From assembly GCF_032452875.1 (NCBI RefSeq), contig NW_026893839.1, positions 186,001 to 250,000 on the forward strand: a stretch of DNA of 64,000 bases, read 5' to 3'. Below, piece by piece: positions 13,157 through 24,933 of the stretch (position 1 is its first letter; each line of letters starts with the position of its first letter). The DNA comes from Bos javanicus (Eukaryota > Chordata > Mammalia > Artiodactyla > Bovidae). Under the pieces are notes generated by a model, which did no database searches, was not told the DNA's origin, and saw only the letters and a program-made list of their open reading frames with translations. The position numbers were made by a program, and so were the translations under genes.

Positions 13157-13396
13157 CTCTGGAGGCAATAAACAAAGAGCTGAGTAGGCACGAATCAAAC
13201 AGTCAGCAGGCAATAATCATGGAACTCAGGTGTGAGGAATCATGCTGCTCAGCTGGCAATAATCAAGCAGCTGAGCAGGCAGGAATTACGCAGCACAGCT
13301 GACAATTGTCAAGCAGATGACAGACAGGAATCGTGCAGCTCAGCTGGCAATTGTCAAGCAGATGAGCAGACAGTAATCACACAGCTCAGCAGGCCC
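13157..13396. repeat. G-block 10 (long form)
   Basis: A 240-bp form with private GATGACAGACAGG and ATCACACAGCTC changes, both shared with its copy at 43,976. Confidence 0.84.
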
Positions 13397-14793
13397 AGAT
13401 CACATGACTGAGCATGCACTGTTCACGTGGCTGATCATACACTGCTCACGTAACTGATAATACACTGATCACGTGGCTATCATGCACTGATCACGTGGCT
13501 GATCATACACTGTTCACGTGTCTGACCATGCACTGATCACGTGGCTGATAATACACTGCTCATGTAACTGATCATGCACTGATCACATGGCTGATCATAC
13601 TCTGCTCACGTAACTCATTATGCACACATCACGTGGCTATCATGCACTGCTCACGTGTCTCATCATGGAATGATCACATAGCTACAATATACTGGTGACG
13701 TGACTGATCATGCACAGATCACGTAAATGATCATGCACTGTTCACGTGACTGATCATGTACTGATCACGTGACTGATCATGCACTTATCACGTGGCTATC
13801 ATGCACTGATCACTTGGCTGGTCATACACTGATCACGTGCCTGGTCATGCACATATTACATGACTGATCATGCACTGAACACGTGACTGATCATGCACTG
13901 ATCACGTGGCTATCATGCACTACTCACGTGGCTGATCATGCAATGATCATATAGCTACCATGTACAGGTCACGTGAATGATCATACACCCATCAGGTGAC
14001 TGATCATGCACTGATCACGTGGCTATCATGCACTGATCACGAGACTGATCATGAACTGATCACGTCTATATCATGCACTGATCACATGATTGCCCATGCA
14101 CTGATCACGTGGATGATCATACACTAATCATGTGACAGATCATGCACTGATCACGTGGCTGATCATGCAATGATCATGTAGCTACCATGTACCGGTCAGT
14201 TGACTGATCATACACCCATCAGGTGAGGGATCATGCACTGATCACGTGGCTATCATGCACTGTCCACGTGGCTGATCATACACTGATCACCTGCCTGGTC
14301 ATGCACAGATAACGTGACAAATCATGAACTGATCACATAGCTATCATGAACTGATCACCTGGCTGATCATGCACTGATCACGTGGATGATCATGCACTGA
14401 TACCGTGACTGAGCATGGACTGATCACATGACTATCATGTAGTGATCACATGGCTATCATGCACTACTCACGTGGCTGATCATGCAATGATCATGTAGCT
14501 ACCATGTACAGGTCACGTGAATGATGATACACCCATCAGGTGACTGATCATGCACTGATCACGTCTATATCATGCACTGATCACATGACTGCCCATGCAC
14601 TGATCACGTTGATGATCATACACTAATCATGTGACAGATCATGCACTGATCACGTGGCTGATCATGCACTGATACCGTGACTGAGCATGGACTGATCACA
14701 TGACTATCATGTAGTGATCACGTGACTTAATGGCGCTGATCATGTGACTGATCATGCGCTGATCATGTTTGCTATCATACACTGATCATGTGC
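13397..14793. repeat. Decayed D-type array
   Basis: Variant-rich monomers (GATAATACACTG, GGTGACG, GTCTATATC). The segment from about 14,160 onward is duplicated at about 21,950. Confidence 0.82.
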
Positions 14794-15033
14794 CTCTGGA
14801 GGCAATAAACAAAGAGCTGAGTAGGCACGAATCAAACAGTCAGCAGGCAATAATCATGGAACTCAGGTGTGAGGAATCATGCTGCTCAGCTGGCAATAAT
14901 CAAGCAGCTGAGCAGGCAGGAATTACGCAGCACAACTGATAATTGTCAAGCAGATGACAGGCAGGAATCGTGCAGCTCAGCTGGCAATTGTCAAGCAGAT
15001 GAGCAGACGGTAATCACGCAGCTCAGCAGGCGC
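14794..15033. repeat. G-block 11 (long form)
   Basis: Has CACAACTGATAATTG and ends AGCAGGCGC instead of AGCAGGCCC. Near-identical to the blocks at 22.6, 45.6 and 53.4 kb. Confidence 0.84.
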
Positions 15034-16140
15034 AGATCACGTGACTGAGCATGCACTGTTCACGTGGCTGATCATACGCTGCTCACGTAACTGATAATGC
15101 ACTGATCACGTGGCTATCATGCACTGATCACGTGGCTGATCATACACTGCTCACGTAACTGATAATGCACTGATCAAGTGGCTATCCTGCACTGATCACG
15201 TGGCTGATCATACACTGTTCACGTGTCTGACAATGCACTGATCACGTGGCTGATCATACACTGATCAGTTGGCTATCATGCACTTTTTACTTGGCTGATC
15301 AAACACTGATCACGTGACTGATAATGCACTGATCATCTGGCTATCGTGCACTCATTAACTGGCTATCGTGCACTGATCACGTGGTTGATCATACACTGAT
15401 CACGAGACTGATCATGCACTAATCACGTCTATATCATGCACTGATCACATGACTGCCCATGCACTGATCACCCGGATGATCATACACTGATCATGCGACA
15501 GATCATGCACTGATCACGTGGCTATCATGCACTGCTCACGCGGCTGTTCATGCAATGATCACGTAGCTACCATGTACTGGTCACGTGAGTGATCATGCAC
15601 TGATCAGGTGACTGATCATGCACTGTTAACGTGAGTGATCATGCACTGATCACGTGACTGATCATGCACTGATCTCATGGCTATCATGCACGGCTCATGT
15701 GGCTGATCATGCAATGATCACCTAGCTACCATATACTGGTCACGTGACTGATCATGCACTGATCACGTAATTGATCATGCACTGATCATGTGGCTGATCA
15801 TGCACTGATCACGTGGCTGATCATCCACTGATCACGTGACTGATCATGCACTGATCACGTGACTGATCATGCACTGATCACGTGGCTATCTTGCACTGAT
15901 CACTTGGCTGGTCATACACTGATCACGTGCCTGGTCATGCACAGATTACATGACTGATCATGCACTGAACACGTGACTGATCATGCACTCATCACGTGGC
16001 TATCATGCACTACTTATGTGGCTGATCATGCAATGATCATGTAGCTACCATGTACCGGTCAGGTGACTGATCATACACCCATCAGGTGACGGATCATGCA
16101 CTGATCACGTGGCTATCATGCACTGTTCACGTGGCTGATC
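15034..16140. repeat. Decayed D-type array before LTR cluster A
   Basis: Contains an unusual CACTTTTTACTTGG monomer near 15,283 and the GTTAACG module near 15,628. Changes at the CACGTG core are frequent. Confidence 0.82.
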
Positions 16141-16650
16141 AAGTCCAGATCACGTGACTGAGCATGCACTGATCACGTGGCTATCATGCACTGATGACGT
16201 GACTGCGCATGCACTGATGACGTGGCTGATCGGGCACTGATCACATGGATCATCATGCACTGATCACGTGTTTATCAGGCAATGATCAGTGACTGACAGG
16301 CGCTGATCATGGGACTGTGCACGCACTGATCACCTGGCTATCATGCACTGATGATGTGACTGCGCATGCACTGATGACGTGGCTGTTCGGGCACTGATCA
16401 CGTGTTTATCAGGCAGTGATCAGTGACTGACAGGCGCTGATCAGGGTACTGTGCACGCACTGATCAGGTGGCTGATCAGCAACTGACCACCTGACTGCGC
16501 ATGCAGTGATCACGTGGCTGGTCGTTCACTGATCACGTGTTTATCATCCGGTGATCACGTGACTGAGAGGCGCTGATCACGTGACTGTGCCGTCAGTGAT
16601 CACGTGGCTGAGCAGGCATTGATATCGTGACTGAGCATGCACTGATCATG

Positions 16651-17248
16651 TGCCGGGAGCCGGGAGGCATTCCACTCTGGACAAAGGTCATGAGGAAGGA
16701 GGCTCGGCATACGCAAATGCGGGATCGAGCCTCAGGAGTCCACCCGGATATTCTCGAGCATCTCCCCCCAAAAAACCGGAGTCTGCCTACTGTATTGCTT
16801 TGTGCTCTCACCTCTGATTTCACTGGGGCTGTCCCCCACCACCATCTCGCTCTCTCTGTCAAAGAGTTAACTTACAGCTCCAATTCATAAAGTTCCTTGT
16901 CATTCTTCTCTTTAACTTCCAGCTGAGTCTCCATCTGGAGCGCGGAAACCACCACGCTTACTAATTATGCCTGGGCTGCTAAGACCCACTCGAGAAGGTG
17001 TCTAGGGTGAGGCACCTTTCGCTATTCGAGAGGTCACCTGCGGCCTACGTAAGTGGTGCAAACTTTTTGTCTTGAAGTTTGATTGGTCTTCCGCGTAAAC
17101 CAAGCTACTCAGTCTCTTTTCTCCACCGAATTTTCCTACTGAGCTCTCCTCATAGTATTATTCTTGACATCTCCGATTAGCATATAAAGAGTCGCCTAGG
17201 CCATCTCTTCTTCGAATACCCTGGATCAGTTGGGGCTGGTCCCCGGCA
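16651..17248 (+). repeat. LTR 1 (endogenous retrovirus, class II-like)
   Basis: A 598-bp LTR from TGCCGGG to CCCCGGCA, so the ends form a 7-bp inverted repeat with canonical TG...CA. An inverted CCAAT (ATTGG) lies at 17,082-17,086 and a TATA box (TATAAAGA) at 17,183-17,190. No AATAAA is seen after the TATA box, and only about 60 bp remain for R plus U5. A C6A6 tract lies near 16,763-16,774. Orientation is set by the TATA box and the adjacent primer site. Lys primer use suggests a betaretrovirus-like (ERV2/ERVK) origin. This LTR and LTR 6 alone carry TATAAAGA and CTTCTCTTTAAC. Confidence 0.87.
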
Positions 17249-17250
17249 GG

Positions 17251-17268
17251 TGGCGACCGAACAGGGAC
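17251..17268 (+). other. Retroviral primer binding site, tRNA-Lys3 type
   Basis: TGGCGACCGAACAGGGAC matches the tRNA-Lys3 primer site at 17 of 18 positions, with A for C at position 6. It lies two bases after the LTR end, as in a provirus. Viral sequence stops right here: the next base begins a satellite G-block. Confidence 0.88.
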
Positions 17269-17463
17269 CTCAGGAGGCAATACTCAAAGAGCTGAGCAGA
17301 CACGAACCACGCAATCAGCAGGCAATAAGCATGGAGCTCAGCAGTGACGAATCATGCTGCTCAACTGGCAATAATCAAGCACGTGACCAGGCAGGACTCA
17401 CGCAGCTCAGCTGGCAATTGTCAAGCAGATGAGCCGGCAGGAATCACGCAGCTCAGCAGGCCC
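17269..17463. repeat. G-block after LTR 1
   Basis: Starts CTCAGGAGGCAATACTC directly after the primer site and parses cleanly into 23-mers. It is homologous along its length to the LTR-free G-blocks. Length 195 bp; reads GAGCCGGCAGG, shared only with the copy at 48.1 kb. Confidence 0.85.
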
Positions 17464-18013
17464 TGATCACGTGACTCTGCAGGCACTGATCACGTGGCTG
17501 ATCAAGTCCAGATCACGTGACTGAACATGCACTGATCACGTGGCTATCATGCACTGATGACGTGACTGCGCATGCACTGATGACGTGGCTGATCGGGCAC
17601 TGATCACATGGCTCATCATGCACTGATCACGTGTTTATCAGGCAATGATCAGTGACTGACAGGCGCTGATCATGGGACTGTGCACGCACTGATCACGTGG
17701 CTATCATGCACTGATCACGTGACTGCGCATGCACTGATGACGTGGCTGTTCGGGCACTGATCATGTGTTTATCAGGCAGTGATCAGTGACTGACAGGCGC
17801 TGATCAGGGGACTGTGCACGCACTGATCAGGTGGCTGATCAGGAACTGACCACCTGACTGCGCATGCAGTGATCACGTGGCTGGTCGTTCACTGATCACG
17901 TGTTTATCATACGGTGATCACGTGACTGAGAGGCGCTGATCATGTGACTGTGCCGTCAGTGATCACGTGGGTGAGCAGGCACTGATATCGTGACTGAGCA
18001 TGCACTGATCATG

Positions 18014-18613
18014 TGCCGGGAGCCGGGGAGGCATTCCACTCTGGACAAAGGTCATGAGGAAGGAGGCTCGGCATACGCAAATGCGGGATCGAGCCTCAGG
18101 AGTCCACCCGGATATTCTCGAGCATCTCCCCCCAAAAAACCGGAGTCTGCCTACTGTATTGCTTTGTGCTCTCACCTCTGATTTCACTGGGGGCTGTCCC
18201 CCACCACCATCTCGCTCTCTCTGTCAAAGAGTTAACTTACAGCTCCAATTCATAAAGTTCCTTGTCATTCTTCCCTTTAACTTCCAGCTGAGTCTCCATC
18301 TGGAGCGCGGAACCCACCACGCTTACTAATTATGCCTGGGCTGCTAAGACCCACTCGAGAAGGTGTCTAGGGTGAGGCACCTTTCGCTATTCGAGAGGGC
18401 GCCTGCGGCCTACGTAAGTGGTGCAAACTTCTTGTCTTGAAGTTTGATTGGTCTTCCGCGTAAACCAAGCTACTCAGTCTCTTTTCTCCACCGAATTTTC
18501 CTACCTAGCTCTCCTCATACTATCATTCTTGACATCTCTGATTAGCATATAAATAGTCGCCTAGGCCATCTCTCCTTCGAATACCCTGGATCAGTTGGGG
18601 CTGGTCCCCGGCA
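18014..18613 (+). repeat. LTR 2
   Basis: 600 bp. It has GGGGAGG near its start and CACTGGGGGCTG (one G more than LTR 1), CTTCCCTTTAAC, and TATAAATA at 18,548-18,555. C6A6 tract. Same ends as LTR 1. Confidence 0.87.
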
Positions 18614-18615
18614 GG

Positions 18616-18633
18616 TGGCGACCGAACAGGGAC
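18616..18633 (+). other. Primer binding site, tRNA-Lys3 type
   Basis: Identical to the site after LTR 1 (17/18 match), two bases after LTR 2. Confidence 0.88.
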
Positions 18634-18828
18634 CTCAGGAGGCAATACTCAAAGAGCTGAGCAGACACGAACCACGCAATCAGCAGGCAATAAGCATGGA
18701 GCTCAGCAGTGACGAATCATGCTGCTCAACTGGCAATAATCAAGCACGTGACCAGGCAGGACTCACGCAGCTCAGCTGGCAATTGTCAAGCAGATGAGCT
18801 GGCAGGAATCACGCAGCTCAGCAGGCCC
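18634..18828. repeat. G-block after LTR 2
   Basis: A 195-bp block with GAGCTGGCAGG, the variant also found after LTRs 4, 7 and 9. Confidence 0.85.
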
Positions 18829-19378
18829 TGATCACGTGACTCTGCAGGCACTGATCACGTGGCTGATCAAGTCCAGATCACGTGACTGAGCATGCACTGA
18901 TAACGTGGCTATCATGCACTGATGACGTGACTGCGCATGCACTGATGACGTGGCTGATCGGGCACTGATCACATGGCTCATCATGCACTGATCACGTGTT
19001 TATCAGGCAATGATCAGTGACTGACAGGCGCTGATCATGGGACTGTGCGCGCACTGATCACGTGGCTATCATGCACTGATCACGTGACTGCGCATGCACT
19101 GATGACGTGGGTGTTCGGGCACTGATCACGTGTTTATCAGGCAGTGATCAGTGACTGACAGGCGCTGATCAGGGGACTGTGCACGCACTGATCAGGTGGC
19201 TGATCAGGAACTGACCACCTGACTGCACATGCAGTGATCACGTGGCTGGTCGTTCACTGATCACGTGTTTATCATCCGGTGATCACGTGACTGAGAGGCG
19301 CTGATCACGTGACTGTGCCGTCAGTGATCACGTGGCTGAGCAGGCACTGATATCGTGACTGAGCATGCACTGATCATG

Positions 19379-19979
19379 TGCCGGGAGCCGGGGAGGCATT
19401 CCACTCTGGACAAAGGTCATGAGGAAGGAGGCTCGGCATACGCAAATGCGGGATCGAGCCTCAGGAGTCCACCCGGATATTCTCGAGCATCTCCCCCCAA
19501 AAAAACCGGAGTCTGCCTACTGTATTGCTTTGTGCTCTCACCTCTGATTTCACTGGGGGCTGTCCCCCACCACCATCTCGCTCTCTCTGTCAAAGAGTTA
19601 ACTTACAGCTCCAATTCATAAAGTTCCTTGTCATTCTTCCCTTTAACTTCCAGCTGAGTCTCCATCTGGAGCGCGGAACCCACCACGCTTACTAATTATG
19701 CCTGGGCTGCTAAGACCCACTCGAGAAGGTGTCTAGGGTGAGGCACCTTTCGCTATTCGAGAGGGCGCCTGCGGCCTACGTAAGTGGTGCAAACTTCTTG
19801 TCTTGAAGTTTGATTGGTCTTCCGCGTAAACCAAGCTACTCAGTCTCTTTTCTCCACCGAATTTTCCTACCGAGCTCTCCTCATACTATCATTCTTGACA
19901 TCTCTGATTAGCATATAAATAGTCGCCTAGGCCATCTCTCCTTCGAATACCCTGGATCAGTTCGGGCTGGTCCCCGGCA
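19379..19979 (+). repeat. LTR 3
   Basis: 601 bp with a C6A7 tract and TATAAATA at 19,914-19,921. It reads CAGTTCGGGCTGG near the end, a variant shared only with LTRs 5, 8 and 10, the last LTR of each cluster. Confidence 0.87.
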
Positions 19980-19981
19980 GG

Positions 19982-19999
19982 TGGCGACCGAACAGGGAC
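19982..19999 (+). other. Primer binding site, tRNA-Lys3 type
   Basis: Identical to the other sites, two bases after LTR 3. Confidence 0.88.
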
Positions 20000-20027
20000 C
20001 TCAGGAGGCAATACTCAAAGAGCTGAG
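20000..20027. repeat. Truncated G-block after LTR 3
   Basis: Only the first 28 bp remain, up to AAAGAGCTGAG; D-type sequence ATCATGCACACATC follows. The same breakpoint ends all four LTR clusters. Confidence 0.82.
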
Positions 20028-22589
20028 ATCATGCACACATCAGGTGGCTATTAAGCACTTCTCACCTGGCTGGTCATGCAATGTTCACGTAGCTACCATA
20101 TACTGGTCACGTGACTGATCATGCACAGATCACGTAAATGATCATGCACTGCTCACGTGACTGATCATGTACTGATCACGTGACTGATCATGCAGTGATC
20201 GGGTGGCTATCATGCACTGCTCACGTGGCTGATCATGCAATGATCACGTAGCAACCATGTACTGGTCACGTGACTGATCATGCACTGATCACGTGATTAA
20301 TCCAGCACTGATCACCTGACTCATCATGCACTGAACACGTGGCTGATCACACACGTATCACGTGACTGATCATGCACTGATCACGTGGTTATCATGCCTT
20401 GATCACGTGGCTATCACTCACTGATCACGTGGATATCATGCACGGATCACGTGGCTGATCACACACGTATCACGTGACTGATCATGCACTGATCACCTGT
20501 CTATCATGCACTGATCACGTGGCTATCATGCACTGATCACGTGGCTGATCATGCAATGATCACGTAGCTACCATGTACTGGTCACGTGACTGATCTTGCA
20601 CGGATCACGTAATTGATCATGCACTGATCACGTGGCTGATCAAGCACTGATCACGTGGCTATCATGCACTGCTAACGTGGCTGATCATGAAATGATCCAG
20701 CAGCTACCATGTGCTGGTCACGTGACTGATCATGCACTGATCATGTGGCTGATCGTGCACTGATCACGTGACTGATCATGCACTGATCACGTGACTGATC
20801 ATGCACTGATCACGTGGCTATCATGCACTGATAACTTGGCTGGTCATACACAGATCACGCAGCTACCATGTACTGGTCACGTGACTGATCATGCACTGAT
20901 GACGTAATTGATCATGCACTGATCATGTGGCTGATCCTGCACTGATCACTTGACTGATCATGCACTGATCACGTGACTTATCATGCACTGATCACGTGGC
21001 TCATCATGCACTGATCACGTGGCTGATCACACATGTATCACGTGACTGATCATGCACTGATCACGTGGCTCTCATGCACTGATCACGTGGCTATCATGCA
21101 CTGATCACGTGGATATCATGCCCTGATCACATGGCTGATCACACACGTATCACATGAGTGATCATGCACTGATCACGTGGCTATCATGCAGTGATCACGT
21201 GGCTATCATGCACTGTACACGCGGCTGATCACGCAATGATCACGTAGCTACCATGTACTGGTCACGTGACTGATCATGCACTGATCACGTCATTGATCAT
21301 GCACTGATCAGGTGACTTATCATGCACTGTTAACGTGAGTGATCATGCACTGATCACATGACTGATCATCCACTGATCTCGTGGCTATCATGCACGGCTC
21401 ATGTGGCTGATCATGCAATGATCACCTAGCTACCATATACTGGTCACGTGACTGATCATGCACTGATCACGTAATTGATCATGCACTGATCATGTGGCTG
21501 ATCATGCACTGATCACGTGGCTGATCATCCACTGATCACGTGACTGATCATGCACTGATCACGTGACTGATCATGCACTGATCACGTGGCTATCATGCAC
21601 TGATCACTTGGCTGGTCATACACTGATCACGTGCCTGGTCATGCAGAGATTACATGACTGATCATGCACTGAACACGTGACTGATCATGCACTGATCACG
21701 TAATTGATCATGCACTGATCATGTGGCTGATCATGCACTGATCACGTGGCTGAACATCCACTGATCACGTGACTGATCATGCACTGATCACGTGACTGAT
21801 CATGCACTTATCACGTGGCTATCATGCACTGATCACTTGGCTGGTCATACACTGATCACGTGCCTGGTCATGCACAGATTACATGACTGATCATGCACTG
21901 AACACGTGACTGATCATGCACTGATCACGTGGCTATCATGCACTACTCACGTGGCTGATCATGCAATGATCATGTAGCTACCATGTACCGGTCAGTTGAC
22001 TGATCATACACCCATCAGGTGAGGGATCATGCACTGATCACGTGGCTATCATGCACTGTCCACGTGGCTGATCATACACTGATCACCTGCCTGGTCATGC
22101 ACAGATAACGTGACAAATCATGAACTGATCACATAGCTATCATGAACTGATCACCTGGCTGATCATGCACTGATCACGTGGATGATCATGCACTGATACC
22201 GTGACTGAGCATGGACTGATCACATGACTATCATGTAGTGATCACATGGCTATCATGCACTACTCACGTGGCTGATCATGCAATGATCATGTAGCTACCA
22301 TGTACAGGTCACGTGAATGATGATACACCCATCAGGTGACTGATCATGCACGGATCACGTCTATATCATGCACTGATCACATGACTGCCCATGCACTGAT
22401 CACGTGGATGATCATACACTAATCATGTGACAGATCATGCACTGATCACGTGGCTGATCATGCACTGATACCGTGACTGAGCATGGACTGATCACATGAC
22501 TATCATGTAGTGATCACGTGACTTAATGGCGCTGATCATGTGACTGATCATGCGCTGATCATGTTTGCTATCATACACTGATCATGTGC
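20028..22589. repeat. Decayed D-type array
   Basis: Highly variant monomers, including repeated GATCACACACGTATCACG. The GTTAACG module lies near 21,325. From about 21,950 the sequence duplicates the region starting at about 14,160. The lead occurs near 22,200 and again near 22,470. Confidence 0.82.
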
Positions 22590-22829
22590 CTCTGGAGGCA
22601 ATAAACAAAGAGCTGAGTAGGCACGAATCAAACAGTCAGCAGGCAATAATCATGGAACTCAGGTGTGAGGAATCATGCTGCTCAGCTGGCAATAATCAAG
22701 CAGCTGAGCAGGCAGGAATTACGCAGCACAACTGATAATTGTCAAGCAGATGACAGGCAGGAATCGTGCAGCTCAGCTGGCAATTGTCAAGCAGATGAGC
22801 AGACGGTAATCACGCAGCTCAACAGGCCC
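22590..22829. repeat. G-block 12 (long form)
   Basis: Duplicate of the block at 14.8 kb (CACAACTGATAATTG, CAGACGG), with a private CTCAACAGGCCC end. Confidence 0.84.
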
Positions 22830-23823
22830 AGATCACGTGACTGAGCATGCACTGTTCACGTGGCTGATCATACGCTGCTCACGTAACTGATAATGCACTG
22901 ATCACGTGGCTATCATGCACTGATCACGTGGCTGATCATACACTGCTCACGTAACTGATAATGCACTGATCAAGTGGCTATCCTGCACTGATCACGTGGC
23001 TGATCATACACTGTTCACGTGTCTGACAATGCACTGATCACGTGGCTGATCATACACTGCTCACGTAACTGATCATGCACTGATCACGTGGCTGATCATA
23101 CACTGATCAGTTGGCTATCATGCACTTTTTACTTGGCTGATCAAACACTGATCACGTGACTGATAATGCACTGATCATCTGGCTATCGTGCACTCATTAA
23201 CTGGCTATCGTGCACTGATCACGTGGTTGATCATACACTGATCACGAGACTGATCATGCACTAATCACGTCTATATCATGCACTGATCACATGACTGCCC
23301 ATGCACTGATCACCCGGATGATCATACACTGATCATGCGACAGATCATGCACTGATCACGTGGCTATCATGCACTGCTCACGCGGCTGTTCATGCAATGA
23401 TCACGTAGCTACCATGTACTGGTCACGTGAGTGATCATGCACTGATCAGGTGACTGATCATGCACTGTTAACGTGAGTGATCATGCACTGATCACGTGAC
23501 TGATCATCCACTGATCACGTGACTGATCATGCACTGATCACGTGACTGATCATGCACTGATCACGTGGCTATCTTGCACTGATCACTTGGCTGGTCATAC
23601 ACTGATCACGTGCCTGGTCATGCACAGATTACATGACTGATCATGCACTGAACACGTGACTGATCATGCACTCATCACGTGGCTATCATGCACTACTTAT
23701 GTGGCTGATCATGCAATGATCATGTAGCTACCATGTACCGGTCAGGTGACTGATCATACACCCATCAGGTGACGGATCATGCACTGATCACGTGGCTATC
23801 ATGCACTGTTCACGTGGCTGATC
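22830..23823. repeat. Decayed D-type array before LTR cluster B
   Basis: Duplicate of 15,034-16,140 with two visible changes: a gain of about two monomers near 23,059 and loss of the segment holding GATCTCATGG and CACGGCTCATG near 23,500. Confidence 0.82.
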
Positions 23824-24333
23824 AAGTCCAGATCACGTGACTGAGCATGCACTGATCACGTGGCTATCATGCACTGATGACGTGACTGCGCATGCACTGA
23901 TGACGTGGCTGATCGGGCACTGATCACATGGATCATCATGCACTGATCACGTGTTTATCAGGCAATGATCAGTGACTGACAGGCGCTGATCATGGGACTG
24001 TGCACGCACTGATCACCTGGCTATCATGCACTGATGATGTGACTGCGCATGCACTGATGACGTGGCTGTTCGGGCACTGATCACGTGTTTATCAGGCAGT
24101 GATCAGTGACTGACAGGCGCTGATCAGGGTACTGTGCACGCACTGATCAGGTGGCTGATCAGCAACTGACCACCTGACTGCGCATGCAGTGATCACGTGG
24201 CTGGTCGTTCACTGATCACGTGTTTATCATCCGGTGATCACGTGACTGAGAGGCGCTGATCACGTGACTGTGCCGTCAGTGATCACGTGGCTGAGCAGGC
24301 ATTGATATCGTGACTGAGCATGCACTGATCATG

Positions 24334-24931
24334 TGCCGGGAGCCGGGAGGCATTCCACTCTGGACAAAGGTCATGAGGAAGGAGGCTCGGCATACGCAAA
24401 TGCGGGATCGAGCCTCAGGAGTCCACCCGGATATTCTCGAGCATCTCCCCCCAAAAAAACCGGAGTCTGCCTACTGTATTGCTTTGTGCTCTCACCTCTG
24501 ATTTCACTGGGGCTGTCCCCCACCACCATCTCGCTCTCTCTGTCAAAGAGTTAACTTACAGCTCAATTCATAAAGTTCCTTGTCATTCTTCCCTTTAACT
24601 TCCAGCTGAGTCTCCATCTGGAGCGCGGAACCCACCACGCTTACTAATTATGCCTGGGCTGCTAAGACCCACTCGAGAAGGTGTCTAGGGTGAGGCACCT
24701 TTCGCTATTCGAGAGGGCGCCTGCGGCCTACGTAAGTGGTGCAAACTTCTTGTCTTGAAGTTTGATTGGTCTTCCGCGTAAACCAAGCTACTCAGTCTCT
24801 TTTCTCCACCGAATTTTCCTACCTAGCTCTCCTCATACTATCATTCTTGACATCTCTGATTAGCATATAAATAGTCGCCTAGGCCATCTCTCCTTCGAAT
24901 ACCCTGGATCAGTTGGGGCTGGTCCCCGGCA
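24334..24931 (+). repeat. LTR 4 (apparent recombinant)
   Basis: 598 bp. The 5' part carries LTR 1 variants (single GGGAGG, CACTGGGGCTG) and the 3' part LTR 2 variants (CTTCCCTTTAAC, GGAACCCACC, TATAAATA at 24,866-24,873). The switch lies between about 24,518 and 24,590. One private base is lost in AGCTCAATTC. Confidence 0.87.
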
Positions 24932-24933
24932 GG

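Larger units (their letters stand above)
16141..20027 (+). repeat. LTR cluster A: three 1.36-kb units
   Basis: LTR starts at 16,651, 18,014 and 19,379 give unit lengths of 1,363 and 1,365 bp. Each unit has about 510-550 bp of a distinct 23-mer subfamily, an LTR, a primer binding site and a G-block; the last G-block is cut short. The subfamily flank carries GTGTTTATCAGGC, GTGACTGACAGGCGC and GACTGTGCACGCAC, with an internal duplication of about 135 bp. The layout fits a bovine 1.711a-type unit. Confidence 0.85.

Noticed and set aside
1..16140. CRISPR array
   Set aside because: Repeats are directly adjacent with no unique spacers, monomers drift gradually, and a vertebrate-type LTR is embedded. 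This is satellite DNA.
17049..17054. Splice donor-like GTAAGT in the LTR
   Set aside because: It lies upstream of the TATA box, so transcripts from the same LTR would not contain it. No acceptor or exon is evident.
17213..17248. Polyadenylation signal in the LTR
   Set aside because: No AATAAA or ATTAAA lies between the TATA box and the LTR end. The TATA box itself is the only A/T-rich hexamer nearby, and I could not support it as a signal.
17269..18013. gag or other retroviral coding sequence after the primer site
   Set aside because: Sequence after the primer site parses into 23-mer satellite at once. No gag, pol or env segment is seen anywhere in the window.
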